Source: Phylloscopus collybita (Eukaryota; Chordata; Aves; Passeriformes; Phylloscopidae). Taken from it: a stretch of DNA of 64,000 bases. Every line of letters starts with the position of its first letter. Position 1 is the stretch's first letter. Shown here piece by piece: positions 24,565 through 37,651 of the stretch. Under the pieces are notes generated by a model. The model saw nothing but the letters and a program-made list of their open reading frames with translations, was not told the DNA's origin and did not search any database. A program made the translations under genes and the position numbers. The DNA lies in assembly GCA_027886175.1 (NCBI GenBank), contig JAJNNQ010000010.1, positions 4,312,001 to 4,376,000 on the forward strand, in the 5' to 3' direction.

Positions 24565-24705
24565 AGAACCTGGGAGCCCTGCACTCTATACACAACAGTG
24601 CAGCTCTCCCACTCAAATCTGTTCTCCTGGCTATGCCTCAGTTTCCCCAAAAGAAAAAACAAAAACCACAACAGAATGAGCAAAATACTTTGTAAAACAT
24701 TTTGA
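24565..24705 (+). mobile_element. MIR-like tRNA-derived SINE relic
   Basis: Resembles the core and 3' region of ancient amniote tRNA-SINEs (MIR-like). It has 'gagcagaacctggga', then the hallmark 'ctatgcctcagtttcccca' near 24633, then an A-rich stretch and a terminal 'actttgtaaaacattttgaag' that parallels the usual 'gtaaagcactttgaa' end. The tRNA head is not clear. Strongly diverged. Confidence 0.55.
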
Positions 24706-25189
24706 AGTTTGTTTTATCGTAATTATAATAATGTAATCCTAAATCATATGGCTAGAGTTATGTGATGTAAAGACTTTTCCACATTTCTGACTTTTTCCCA
24801 TCCAAAAAGGGTGTGAAAAGACAAAGCTGTGATTTCTTTCTAGCAAGGATTTCCAGCAAACACTGAGTTTTAGAAGAATCAAAAGGAAACACATTGGCTT
24901 TGGACTGCTTTCCTCTTGGAAGGTTTTGTCAACCTCACATTCTCTGCAAGTGAAATTAGGTGTGTTTGCATAGTATTTTATGTGCAGCCTTTTAGTCTGT
25001 CCACAAAACATAATTCTCATTAACAAGAGCCATTAACAATCCTCTTCCATTAGGCTGGATTTCCTCAGTGGATTATGGTTTCTTTGCTGGCAAAGTGGAC
25101 ACTTTCCTTGGGAAAACCTCTCTTAAAAGAAAAAAGAAATTATTTGGTTGGAATAACTTAAATATTTTTGTTTTGACTAAATATTTTTT

Positions 25190-25247
25190 GACTTAAATAT
25201 TCCCACTGGTTTGCCATTGACTTAAATATTCCCACTCGTTTGCCATT
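25190..25247. repeat. 29-bp tandem duplication
   Basis: Two head-to-tail 29-bp copies (25190-25218 and 25219-25247) that differ at a single base (cactGgt versus cactCgt). A partial third copy of the gactaaatatt part lies just upstream at 25175-25189. Near-identity suggests a recent duplication. Confidence 0.95.
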
Positions 25248-25729
25248 CACTGCTGATTTAGGTAGGGAGGGTGGGCAAGGCTGAACACTGACAGTGCCAC
25301 AGACCTGAATAATTCCCAGCCAGCCCGAATCTTCCAGCTTTCCTGACCACCTCTGGAACCATGGACCGCAGAGTCCAGGGCAAAAGTGAAGCATCCACAG
25401 ACAGAGGAGAAAAGAGGATGTGGCCATCATCATCCAGGGCTTGAAGACTTCTTCATCTCCTGCAGAGGGAAGAAAAAACACTGTTCTGAGCACACTCCAC
25501 ATGTTCACTAGGTATCAAAGAAATTTCCCTTGTCTTGCACAGGAGAAACATTTTTTTTCTTTAGTGGAACCCTCCATTCAGATTCACTGGATATTCTGGA
25601 AAGCTTTGAGGGTCTCGTGACACATTTCAGCCAAGTGCTTTTGTGTTTGCCTTCAATGTCTACATGGGAAAATGAATATATGTTAGTTTAGTTTTCACTT
25701 CTCTATTTCAGGGGCACCCTTTGGAATTG

Positions 25730-26010
25730 ACTTGAGAAGCGTATCAGCAAAAACACACAAGGGAATGTCCCCCCATAATTATTCCCACTATGTACCTGAT
25801 TAGAATCAGTAAATTGATCACCACCTCTACATCTGAAAATTATCACTGAAGTAATAGCCAGGCTTCTATACAGAGGGAGTTATTAGGGGCCTTTTTTGGC
25901 ATTGTGCCCTTAATTACTGTCTGGTGAGAAACCCCGAAAAATCCAGTTATTTTCTTGGAACTATTGAGAGATCTCCTATTATAGTAGTGATCCAGCAATA
26001 AAACAAACCA
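25730..26010. promoter_or_regulatory. candidate distal regulatory element
   Basis: Unique stretch with ATAATTATT (about 25777), TGATTAGAATCA, an AATTGATCA word and TTAATTACTG (about 25912). Compositionally like an AT-rich conserved enhancer. No direct evidence of conservation. Confidence 0.25.
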
Positions 26011-26014
26011 AAAC

Positions 26015-29000
26015 CAGAAAGAATTGGTTCCATCTCTGAGGGCTTACAGTGAAACGTTTGCTAAAGTTTTATTAGTTCTGGCATAATGAAAAGTATTTTG
26101 AATTTAAATAAAATAAAAGTATGGTAGTTACAGCAACAGGCTGTATTTTTGCTGTTTGGATGAAATGCTTCAGTCTTGCTGGGAATGAGCAGATTGCTTT
26201 TCCCAGCTCCTCAGGAAGTCAGTGCCAGTCTCGTAAACTCTTTCAGATTTTCTCAAAGTACAGCTGAGGCCAGAACGATTTTTCTTTTTTTTTTTAAACT
26301 AAGCAGTTACATTGCTAATTTCCCCCATCTGATGGATATTCCTTTGACTCAGGAGCTCAGGACCAGGCCCTGAGAGTATTTTACCCAAACTCCCTCTGCC
26401 TTTGTGACCAAATCTGCAGGGGGATTGGAACCCCTCCTTTCAGCATTAACGAGGTCCTCAACCTCCCATAAGGTCACGTTTGAGGACTTCCATGAGAAGG
26501 AACAGGGAGCTGTTCTGTGGGAGCTCCTTGTACTTTATTCTCATGGAGCTCAAGTCGTTTAAAAGGATGAGAAAGTTAGTGTAATGTTTTTCTCTTTATT
26601 TGTGGTGCCTCAAATTATTTTTTTGTGAAGTTATTTGTACACATTTCAGCGCTTCCTGTTTGGAGCAGACGTGGCGGCTGAAATACCATGAGAAAAACTT
26701 CTTATCCTGATGGCAATTTGGATCTGGCTAAAAGCAGGAGAATGCATTTAAAATCCTCACAGAACTCCTCCTTTTTTTAATCCAACGTCTCCCCTGATTT
26801 ATGACAAAAGATGTGTTCTGACTGATGAACCAGATATTTTCTGATTTTGAGACCACACAAATATTGAAGGTTTGGCTCCTGACTGGACTTTGAGGTTTGT
26901 AGTTTCACTAGATCATATCGAACAAGTAGAATGTCAGTGTGAGATTAGGTGACTTCTGTACCAGGCAGATTTTAGGCTGGTCTAATCTGAATGAAAATCT
27001 TGTTTTATTTTGTAAAAATGTTTTTTAAAGTATTTTCCTGCTATGTCCCACCAACTTATTTACAATTTGTATTCTATATACTGCAGATGAAGATACTGTC
27101 AAAATTCTTATTTTTTTCAGTAGTTTCTTTTGTCACAGACCAGAACTAGGTTGGTTTTTTGTTGTTGTTGTTGGCTTAGGGCAAATGAAAGAATGAAGCA
27201 TCAACAGATGCACCACCAAACAACCCAGTTCTGTCTGACTTGGTCCTTGGCATCTGTGTGCTATTTCTGTCAAACCCAATCAAACTGAGTGTTAATTTTT
27301 GAAGCAAAACCCCTGTGATTATTTCACTTGTGATGTAAGCCAGATCTAACCTCAAGACTGTCAAAGGCCAGAAGTCAATGACCCAATTTTTCATGCCATG
27401 CAGCCCTCTATCAGTAGCCAGTGATTTTCCTGGTACACATTCCTACTCATGTAGGTTATTCATTCTTTGTGAAATTTGTTGTAGATGCCAGTATACAGTA
27501 TCTATATAAAATTCAATCCAGTTGCAACTTTCAGTAGCTTTGCCTACAGCACACTGTGGCAAATAGATCCCAGAGTGTATGTCAGGTAAGTATGAAACCT
27601 CATCCAGACAGGAATCTCACTTTGCACAGGGAAATACTTCTTAGAGCAATCACAATTGAATGCCAAGAGTCCCCAGTGAAAACTTTTAGTGAAGAAATTT
27701 GTGTTTGGTTATTGCAATTATAGATCTTTAACTGCTCACTCACTTTAGCTCACTCACTCCATAAAATGGAGTGATCTTGGTATTTTAGGGCCTTTCTTCT
27801 CTGATTATATTGTAGAGTCCAGTGGGACAAGACTTTGACCTGGATTTCTGCCTTCACCTGAGCTGACCTTGGATTTTGATAGTTCACCAATGTTGGTGTT
27901 TGATTTTTCACTTTTTTGTTTTGCTCCTGAGGCCAGGAATGCAAAACCTTTGCAGTACAAATTTAGCTTGTGCTTTTCTAAAACTAGTGAATAGTAACCC
28001 AGGTCAATGAGAGTATTTCAGCAAACTGGAAAAATGCCATGTTTAATAAAATAAAAAAAAAAAGGGGAGGGAAAAGGGCAGAGTGGCTTCATACATCGAT
28101 AATATCTCTCTAACTTTCTTTTGATCAGCAGGAGCACCGTGTAATGAGGCAGGGGAATGTCTTCTCTCTGGGAATGCAGTTATTCAGAGTTGGTGACAGC
28201 ATGAAAACTCTGCATATTTGGACTCCCAATTCCACAACCTCTTCTGCTTTTAGCAGACTTCATCTTCCCCATGCTAAGTCTGATTTTGGGGGAATCTTTC
28301 TTTCTAGGTCAGCATGAGATTCACTGGCATCTCTGAACCTATGTTGAGTGGAAAAGGTATAGAGAAGAGGAACTGAGGCACAAACAAAAATAGACAAGTA
28401 CATAATTATAGTAAATAAAATATGAAAGCTAAAGAATATTAACTGAACTATGAAACAGTCATTGGCTGAATTTAATTCAAGTTGGCTAAAGAATGGCAAG
28501 CTAACAGAATTTCATAAAGAAATTCCCTCTAAGTTGCAGGTCCATTGAAAGTACTGGAAGAACTCAGGCACATTATTAATGCATAAACTAGTTAGCAGAA
28601 TGAGATGGCAAACTAACACTAGGAAATAACTCATTTTTCCATGTTTTTCTTCCTTGCTCAGCCCTATTTTCTGACAAAATTTATTAGAGCAGTGCATTTT
28701 GACAGATTAAACTGCAGTAATTATCCAGACATTGTCAGTCTCTTACATGCCTTCCTTTTGTTGTTGTTGCATATTCAAAATCTATAGAAATAGAGGATAT
28801 TTTCTACAGCTGGCCTGCACACAGAGCCTACAGTATGTCAAAAGTTAAAAGCAATCAGGCTGTGATGATATCGATGGTTGATGGTCTCTGAGCACAATTC
28901 CAAATGCACGAACCTCCATTTAGAACACTACATTCCTTTTATTTTCTTTTAATTTTTTTCCTTTTAAACTATAACCTTCTTGAAAAGCCTGTGACATATA

Positions 29001-29470
29001 TCCCAGCAACCCAGGTCGGAAAAAGAAAAAATAAAACAAAGGCATATTAGCAGTGAGACAACAATCCTGCTGTCGAATGTGCAAATATTTGCTAATAACT
29101 GCTGCTGTCCTGCAGGCCTGGAGGAGTGCTCCATCTCATTCTTCTGGCTTGGTTTTTGACAGAGGGCTTCCCTTAAATCTGTCCTCCACTCTCACTGGTC
29201 CCAGGTTCCTCCCATCCCACTGGTGTGCTGGGCTCGGTCCCTCTGCTGGTCTTTACCCTGGGAGTTCAACTTGGGCTCCAGGAAAGAATGTGAAAGACAT
29301 TTCACATCCTGGGCTCCTACATTTGCTTTCCCTGGCATGGTGCTTATTGTGTTTGCTTATCATAACCAAATAAATGTGGTGGATGCTCAGGACACCTGCA
29401 AACCCTCGGTGTTCCCTGGGAGGAGGCGGCTGTGGCAGGAGACCACCATGAACTGTCTTGCCTAGACCTA
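26015..29470. other. gene-free unique DNA
   Basis: No gene or transposon recognised. Small (GTT)n patch at 27160-27173 and an A-run near 28050. Chance frames at most 106 codons. Confidence 0.6.
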
Positions 29471-29474
29471 AAGG

Positions 29475-29640
29475 CAACAGCTATGAAATTAATTGGTGCT
29501 TTCAAATAAAAGGCATTTAATGTAAAACTGATAAATCCATTAAATGCATATTACGGCTGCCGTGGCTTTATTCAGGGAGGAGATTTATTTGTGGAACAGT
29601 TTGCTATTGCTTGTGCAGTTATCAGTGAATAATGATCTGG
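29475..29640. promoter_or_regulatory. candidate conserved non-coding element
   Basis: A complex, repeat-free stretch with TTAATTGG at its left end, several ATTTAAT/ATTAAAT words, a perfect GC-rich palindrome ACGGC-T-GCCGT at 29553-29563 containing two of the region's few CpGs, and TTATCAGTGAATAATGATC at its right end. Retained CpGs inside AT-rich DNA often mark conserved elements. One of my strongest candidates, though conservation is inferred. Confidence 0.35.
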
Positions 29641-29669
29641 TGGTTTCATGCCTGAATTCCAGGTAGATA

Positions 29670-29691
29670 ATAAAAACAAAACAAAACAAAA
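29670..29691. repeat. (AAAAC)n short repeat
   Basis: Four pentanucleotide-like units of A4-5C. Confidence 0.9.
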
Positions 29692-30087
29692 GGATTAATG
29701 CAATTTATTTATTTATGGTCCCTTTCTATGAGTGCCACCCCCTGCAGAGCTGCAGGCATGTGAGTAAGAGCAGAGGTCTGATGCTGTAACTCCTGTGTGA
29801 CTGGGTGTGTTTGCAAAGCTGTTGTTGTGTCACTGTAAATGCAGAGAAATTGTGTGGACACACCAAATCTGCCAGTCTGAGCTCAAAGCACACATTGGCC
29901 CCAGTCTCCCCAAAAGTGTGCTAAAATCCAGCCTCCAGTTGAAACTCCCCAATGTCGCTTGACTCCCCTCAAAGCTTTGTTTTGCATTTTGGGTCCCAAA
30001 AAAGCATGTATTGCTCATCTGTGTAAACCCTCAAAAATCCTCTGATTTTATCCACAAGTCAAGGGAGCAGCTGGGAGACATTGTGGT

Positions 30088-30140
30088 TTTTTTCCTTTTT
30101 TTTTTTTTCCCTCCCTCTTTTTTTTTTTTTTTTTTTCCCT
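30088..30140. repeat. T-rich/polypyrimidine tract
   Basis: Two long T runs separated by CCCTCCCTC. All pyrimidine over about 50 bp. Confidence 0.95.
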
Positions 30141-30499
30141 TTGTTTGCTGCCCCATCTCTGACTTGGAGGGTCAAATCCATGGCAAGTTCATTTCTGGGC
30201 CAACTCTGCCAAATTATATGATGTGAATTAATGTCTACTAGAGCTTAGAACAGCAAACTCTGATTTAAGCTCTTAGGTTGAACTTGTCTACAATTGTTGA
30301 GGTGAAAGGCCAGTTCATACCCATTAATTAACCTAATCCATCTCAATCTACTTTATTTTATACCTTTTAGGGTTTGTGACTCTAAGAAATATGTTTAGAT
30401 AAAGCAATGCTGTTAAAACCTGGGAACATTGCTAAAGACACTCACCACCAACTATTGGTTTATATTAGGGATCACTTCAAGCATTTTTTAAATGCTGGG

Positions 30500-30720
30500 A
30501 ATTAATGTAATCATATATTTGTTAGTTAGTCCCAACACATCGGGCAGTTTCCTATCCAATTGGTTCAAATAAGCAGTCCATTAATGTCAGGGCTATTTTT
30601 GATTCTGACTTTTAGTCCATTTGTCGTGATTTCATTAATAGGCAAACATTACTGTTGGACTCCCCCTGATTTTTTCTTCCACCTCCTCCTTTATTGTGGT
30701 TTTAGTGCTAAAACACACGA
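30500..30720. promoter_or_regulatory. candidate conserved non-coding element
   Basis: Repeat-free stretch with the palindrome CCAATTGG (30556-30563, overlapping opposed CCAAT words), two ATTAAT words (about 30581 and 30634), and isolated CpGs (catcggg, gtcgtg) in AT-rich DNA. Enhancer-like by composition only. Confidence 0.32.
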
Positions 30721-30724
30721 AAAT

Positions 30725-32970
30725 TAGGGAGCACAATTACCTTGTGAAATCTGAACCTAAACACAACCCCTAAGTACAGCTTTTAGGGGCTCTTGTGTAC
30801 ATAGCAGCAGGCAGAGAATATTCAGAAAGATTAGCAAGGTTCAAGCTTTATCTAAAAGCATATGGGAATTTCTTAAGAGGATCTAATCTAAAAATAGGAT
30901 TAAGACATATTACCAGATGTCTATCCCCTAAATATTCATTTTTAAACTGAAGATATTTAATGACTGAGTAATATTTAATAAGTTATTAGTTGACCGTAGA
31001 GGCTTCTGAAATTGAAATTCCTTGGAAATGTCTATCACGATAATAATTAATAAGGATTTTAAACCAGCATCTTCATTGCAATGGTTTTCTGCCATATTAC
31101 AGAAACTCATTTTTAAAAAATATGGCTGCTTTAGATTTGGTTCGGGTTCTTTTGTAGTTTTGGGGGGATTTTTTAATAGTATATGGAGAACAGAAAATCC
31201 TGTATGCTGATTGAAATTCCTAAGGTAAAAATGAGCAGAAAGCAAATGTGAATGGTTTGAGATAAAGACCTACATATTTACCCATTTTTATCTAAATGCT
31301 TTTATTCTGGAAAACAGTCCAGAATGACAGGCAGCAGGCACTTAGTGTGGTTTGTGTGGCTGTGCCTTGCATGTGGCCTCTGTGTTGTAGGATGCAGTCA
31401 GACAGCTCATTTAAAGGACAGCAGGTCTTATTGATCTCAGCATCCACAAAAACCTGGAGCACATTTAAAAAAAACATTTCTCAGAGATTTAAGTTTTCTG
31501 CCATCAGATAGATGAAGAAAAGCTGAAATAATGCTAGTGCAGAAATTGTGGAAACATGCAAATAAGACCTGGTCCACTTTCACATTTGGATTTCTATCTT
31601 GAATTTTCTAATAGTTATCCATCTTGAATATCTGTTTTTATTTTCTGGTAAATGTTGTGGTAAATCCATAGGCTGGGCTCAGATTCACGAGGTGAGCTAA
31701 AGTCAAGAGTTGTTCTGAGAAATCTTCCCTATGGCCATGATGTCCTAAGTCAAGAATATAATTGAAGTACATTTCTTGTGATATTTAGGCACATGTTTCA
31801 CAGAGGAGAGGAAGGATTATTGTTCTTTCTCTGCTCTCCCCTCTAATTTTTTTTTTTAATCATGGAGTACTATAATTAAAAAGAAAATTAAACTACTTTT
31901 ATAAATCTTAGACTTCCTCCTAAAATGGAAGGCTATAGGTACATTCCATAATTCATGGTTGCACCAGTTCCCTCACCTGGAGAAATCTGATGTCCTTCAA
32001 CAGGAAAAGAAAATCACTGTCAGACAGAAAGTGCAGAGCATCCTGCCAGAGTGACAGAGGAAAAAAATGTTGGATTTGTGGAAAACCATGAAGCTCTCTG
32101 TCATTTCCAGGGTTTCATCCACTGCTGTAGCTAAGGAGCAGCTCTGGAAGATGGGAGGAAGGAACGGTGCTGGGAAGCTGGAGGAGCTGTAGTAGCCTTG
32201 TGGTAACCCTTGGAAATTGTGCTCCCTTTTCCCTGCCTGTCAGTCCCACTGGAGGCTGGCATATAAACCCATGGGCACAGCTGTGCCTAAGGGGGGCTGT
32301 GTTTTACAGCTGTTTTGAGCCACTGATAAAGCCAAGCACCAGGGAATAGTTTGTCTGAGGTGTCTGTGTGCTCCATTCTGAGCAGGATGGGATTTATGGG
32401 TTCATGTGTCCATCAGATAATCACAGTGGAGAATAACTGGCAAGGGTGGTGTTGATGTTTTGGCTGAGCAATGAAGAGGATCATTTCTTCTTCCTCTTCA
32501 TGTACCTAAAATTTTGGCTCCTAACAAACTTGGGAATCCAAGGCACATCCAGGATTTTATTGTGCTTTATTTTGTCATATTTTATTTTTTGTCCAGCCAG
32601 AATAATTAGTTATAGGAAAGAAAATATAGTGAAGCAAACATTCCTGGAGAGATCTTTCCATTATTTTTATTTTTTTTCCCTTCATCGCTTGCCAACCATG
32701 GGTTCTGCACTTGGCTTCTCAATCAGGAAGAGAAAAGCAAAGATAAAGGGGCAAAATAAATTTCACAAGGAAGAGGCAGCACCTCAGTCTTGAAATGTTT
32801 TTTACTTTCACTAGTGAGAGGTAAAAGACATTAATCCAGGGCTGGACTGCCCTAACATTCAGCAATATTACCCTCAAACAGCTAATAACAAAAATGAAGA
32901 CAAGTCCAGCAATTAGCCTGCTAGTCTGACCTTGATAAATGTGAATTCAAACAATTGTTCTTGTTCTTCT
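30725..32970. other. gene-free unique DNA
   Basis: Nothing recognised on either strand. Chance frames at most about 115 codons. Confidence 0.6.
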
Positions 32971-32973
32971 TAA

Positions 32974-33100
32974 AACCATACAATGGTTTGTTTTGTAAGG
33001 GACCTTAAAGATCATTTTGTTCCAACCCCCTTGCCATGGAGAAGAACACTTTCCCCTAGGCCAGAGTATCCCAAGCTCCATTCAGCTTTGCTGGTTCTTG
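32974..33100 (-). mobile_element. CR1 LINE, 3'-end fragment
   Basis: In plus orientation: 'accatacaatggtttg' (terminal octamer region), then 'aagggaccttaaagatcatt', 'gttccaacccccttgccatgg' and a diverged 'cccctaggccagagtatcccaagctccattc'. These correspond in order to the minus strand of the avian CR1 3' end. More diverged and shorter than the 15359 copy. The element body is lost upstream on the minus strand. Confidence 0.82.
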
Positions 33101-33104
33101 TTTC

Positions 33105-34375
33105 TGTATTGAACCAAAAAGTTGAATGTTTGAGACCAGAAGCACAAACATATTTACGAACCCAGACATACACTGAAAATACAAATATGACATGTTTTTA
33201 GGGATGGGATGTGAGTGCCTGATTTTGAGTCTGGGCTTGGCCTCTAGTCTCTTTTTACTTATCTGAGTTCAAATAACCCTTCTCCTTACCACAGCAGTTT
33301 AAAACTAAAGTTTTAAAGATCACACAAGTATTAGACCAAAGGAGACAGAAATTCATCATCTCTGAGTGATGGTCACACATTGGAAAGATATTCTCCTGTG
33401 ACCCAAAACTTCATACCTATGTATATTTACAAAATATGTATCAGATAATTTATCTTGGCTACCCTTGTCAAGGAGCTGCAATGTGGCCACTCGAATAGTG
33501 TTTCAACTTTTACAGTCATCTGGAGGGGCAGAGAAGTTTGGTGAAGAGTATAATGCCTGCCATATGACAGAATGGCAGTGCCAATGGCCACACACTCTGC
33601 AGAACTTTGGGAAGGAAAATAATAGGATAAAATCCTCCCACTCATTGGAAACCTAGAATACTTGAGTTTTCTAGGGGGGAGCAGGTAGATTTCTGAGGTA
33701 AGGAATTGCTCTTAGACCTCACAGCAAATCACCAAATTTATGTCCTTGGGTGTTTGCACATTTCCACTGGAGCTGGAGAAGATAATTTACTGTGTAGACA
33801 ACTACACCTGCAGTCTTATCAGCCAAAATTCTTTCTACCCCTTTGCAAAAATCTTTCAGTGGTCTTCCTGAAGCCACTCTACTCTCAGTACCTACAGCTC
33901 TGTGACCCTGGTGAGGCCACTGGCAGCCCTGCAGCTCTTGATTTCTAATCAATTACCCTTTGCTGGACTCAGATGGCACAGGGTGGGAAGGGGTGGTGGA
34001 TCACAACACATAAACAAGCCCCCTCCTCCAAGGTTAACATGCCTGGCTGTGCACACACCCCGTATGTACACTCAGGCTGGTTCTGATCAAAGCTACCACG
34101 TCTTGGCCTCTATCTTCAAGCTGACACAATTTTGTCACGGCTAAGATGATGTTCTGGTATGGGAAATCAAAACATGGAATAAAACAGCTTTAATTTCTCA
34201 CCCCAAATTCCATACAATTTTGCCTTACGCATTCTTTACTCTGGCCCTCTTCCTTCCATCAGCTGCCAAACTAAAGTTTTGTACTGGGCCATTAAATTAA
34301 AAGCGAAAACAAAACTTTTATTGACATGAACAGGTTTTTTTTTTATTTCTCTCTCTTTGCCATTGGGGCCTCAGC
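33105..34375. other. gene-free unique DNA
   Basis: No gene or repeat supported. Frames of 70-80 codons overlap on both strands near 33700-33950 without recognisable content. Confidence 0.6.
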
Positions 34376-34379
34376 TAAA

Positions 34380-35040
34380 GTGACCTGAGGCTAAATAGGC
34401 TCTCAAAGAAAGCTTTCTTGCCAAAGAAATGTCATTGTTGTTAAACAGTACTAATGAATGCATAGATTTAGAACCTTATTTACATTGAAATTTGTTTAGT
34501 AAGCCAAGTTAGGTCTGAAAATTGGGACAAACTGTTTCCTCAATAATTTAATAACTCCAAAGACCTCGTCCATTTGAGAAAGGCTGAGCCTCAACATCCA
34601 CTTACAAATGCAATGTCACGTTTCCCAAAATTGAATAAAATGCTAATAATACAGCAGATCCCCAGATCAGCAAGTAAAGTGGCTTTTAGCTCTGAGTTCA
34701 GCTGGAGACAGAGTGAATAACAACAGTCAGCTTACTCTGTCCTAAGCAAAATGGTTTTATTACATCAATTGCCTGTGTTTCAAGTGTTTTGAAGGGTTCA
34801 CATTTATTTTCATAACCTCGCTGAATTTGGCACCCTTGCCAGTAGTGCTGGAAATTTCATATCGGGAGCTTTTCATTAAAATAGGCCAATTAACTCACTC
34901 AGGTCACATTCCCTATATGAACTGCTTTTAATAGCCAGCCTTACCACCCATTTTTTGTGACAAACAAAAATCTGCAACGAGAAACAAATTCAATAATTCA
35001 TTTTAGTGAGTCTTTCCAGGAGGAAAGTATATATCAGCTG
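34380..35040. promoter_or_regulatory. candidate long conserved non-coding block
   Basis: About 650 bp without simple repeats beyond short A/T runs and without an open frame of 60 codons in any frame, the longest such stretch in this part. It is rich in ATTAAT, TAATTT, CAATAATTTAATAA and CATTTACATTGAAATTTG-like AT words, plus scattered CpGs (cctcgtcc, gtcacg, cctcgc, atcggg, aacgag). A strong compositional candidate for a deeply conserved enhancer block; conservation not testable here. Confidence 0.32.
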
Positions 35041-36845
35041 GTTAACAAAACAAGGGGGGCTTGGAAAAATAAATAAAATATATGTCCATCATACTCCTCC
35101 CTGAAAGTTACAGCTTTGTGGAAATCAAAACACTTGTTCCTGTCTCATGGAACAGTATTTCTGCAAAATTTGGTTTTGGGCCTTTGTAGCCTTGGTGCAG
35201 AGGCTTAGATCTTCATCCTGATGGAAACTCTGCAGCATGGGAAGGGTAGAAGCTAGTTTATAGCCTGGGTCTGAGCTACACAGTCATGTTCTGCTTTGCT
35301 GTGAGAGACAGAACTGTGTTTTCTAGAATAGAGACAACAGTTGCCATTTGAGGCATATGTTGGAGGTAGCATTGATTTGATAATTCATTCTTGAATGAAA
35401 GTTAAATGCTCAAGATATTATGAAAAGTGCAGGGCCCTGTGCAAGAGGTACTTATGAACACCATGCATTCCACTGTAAAAAAACAGGTAGAAGAAATCCT
35501 ACCACAGAGACAGATGCCACAGAGATCAGACTTTGATGTCAAAACTTGAACAGCCACCCATTAGTTCGGGGCTTGTGCTTTTTTCACTAGACTGCAGTTA
35601 TCATACTGAATTCCAGTCCCAAAATTTGTTCACAGTTTCCCACTGGTATCATTTTAGATAGTGTTTTAAATGGAAATAAACAAATGCAATCAGGCCATTA
35701 TGACTCTTGTCCTGAAACTGGGGTAATGAGCAAACAAGAGAGACACCAATAATGTCTAAATATTTTAAATATGTCTGAGAAATGATGTGCTGTTCCCACA
35801 CAGCAAACAATTTGTGGAACATGGCAGATCTCAGTCAGACTAAGAGCTCCCAAACAAATGTACCTTTCTTTGCTACAAACTGTTAGGAAATACATTTTTG
35901 AAGCTGAGCCTCTATCAGAATATGATATTACATGACACTGTAACCTTTTTCCCTCCAGAAAACCACCCTTTATGAATAAAACATAGGTGACCTTTAAAAA
36001 CTTAGCAGTTGTACTAGGTGATTGCATATTAACAAGCTTTTTGAGGAACTAGGACAGGCACTGTACGTTTCAGTTAAGGACGGATAATAGAACTATTCAA
36101 ATAATTTATTATTTTATACAATACAGGGAAATGTAAGAAAACTACCTCAACACGAGTCTACTTAAATTTTTGTACATATAATTTTATGTGGCTTGCTCCA
36201 TTCATCTAAATTATACAGTCACTGCTAAATGAAAGACTTCCTTTTAAAGGACAACTCTGGTTCTCCTTTACTTGAAGTTTATGAACAGCTTTGGTTTGAG
36301 GCCACTTGATTGGACAAGTTGCAGTGACTACAAGGCATTTTTCATAGGTGATCAAAGGTATCTGAGGTCTTCTGTCCTTCCTTTGCCAGGATGAAAGGTT
36401 TGGAGACAAAGACTGAGCTGATTTAAATCACTAGAAATGGGGAGACATCACGGCATTTACAGCAATGTATGAGGGTAAAGAGGACTCAGTCCTTTGGCTG
36501 ACTTTCTCTAGGAAAGGCTCTTGACTTTATTTGATCATCTTTATTAAAGCCAAATGAAGAAAAGAGAGAGTAGGTTGACACTAAAGAGAACATTTCTACC
36601 AGAGGGATAACTCTGGAAATTTATAAGTCTGAATAATTACACTAAATCTCATCTTCTTCCTTCCTTCATTCTCTCTCTTGTTCTCAAGTCTAGTTATATG
36701 AAGTAGAAATTTAGGGTGATATTCTGATGTCCTCTAGCTCTTGAATGGTCCATCATGTTGGCATTTCTCCTTACTTACACATTCAGTACATGGAGATCTG
36801 ACAAATGAGAAGAAATAAATTGCTCAGCACTTTTTCTCTTTTTCT

Positions 36846-36866
36846 TTTTTTTTTTTTTTTTTTTTT
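36846..36866. repeat. T homopolymer, 21 nt
   Basis: Pure T run preceded by TTTCTC-type pyrimidines. It causes a false poly-Lys/poly-Phe frame. Confidence 0.95.
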
Positions 36867-37209
36867 CCCTACCCCAAAAGCAATCCTGTGGCATGTGAGC
36901 AGGTTTCTGTCTTTTACTGAAAAACCTAGTGGTCATAAACCTTATGTCAGGAAAGCAGTCAATTCCCAGCTTAGTAAAGATGAAATAGTAGTAGTTCCAA
37001 AGCAGATTAACCATAACAGAAGTCCAAATTATTATTTTAAAACCTGATACTCCTGCATCTGGATGTATCATCTGGAATCCTGGAAGGCTGATAAGCCATG
37101 TTTCTTGTTTTCTATGCGCTGTCTCAGGTATGATTGCCTGAAGGTGACTAGATTTTACTCCAACCTTTTGCTACATAAGCAGCTCCCTCTGAGCTATATC
37201 CAGACACAG

Positions 37210-37225
37210 AAAAAAAAAAAAAAAA
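37210..37225. repeat. A homopolymer, 16 nt
   Basis: Pure A run after cagacacag. Nothing recognisable adjoining it. Confidence 0.9.
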
Positions 37226-37544
37226 TCACCTATATTCATCATTTTATCATTTAATGTCCTTAGGCTGGCTGAAAAGTTTCCAAGTGGGAGTTTTGGGGGT
37301 GCTGGGTGCCTGTATCTTTCCCTCGTGCAGGCAGAGCACGTGGTGGTTTATCCTTTGAGCCAGTGGGAGAGAAATGGAAAATTGTTCCACAGGACCAACC
37401 TGACTGGTTTTTCTCCAATGTGTCATTACTGCGTTTCAGAGCATCTGTGTTGCTGCCGTATGAACTGGGTAGGAACACAAAGTAATCAATTTCAGTTGAG
37501 AGCACTAATTTATCACCTTGCCATCTTTTATGCAAGGTAGAGGA

Positions 37545-37651
37545 TCTCTCTCTCTCTCTCTCTGTGTTTCTCTTCTACTTTCTAAATGCAAAATCAGGAC
37601 AATAAAGAGACACCCCCTCCCCCTTTTCCTCTCTCTCTTCCCTCTCCCTAT
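37545..37651. repeat. (TC)n microsatellite and polypyrimidine stretch
   Basis: About nine TC units at 37545-37563, then after about 45 bp a C/T-only stretch (37611-37651). The strand asymmetry would allow triplex formation. Confidence 0.9.
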
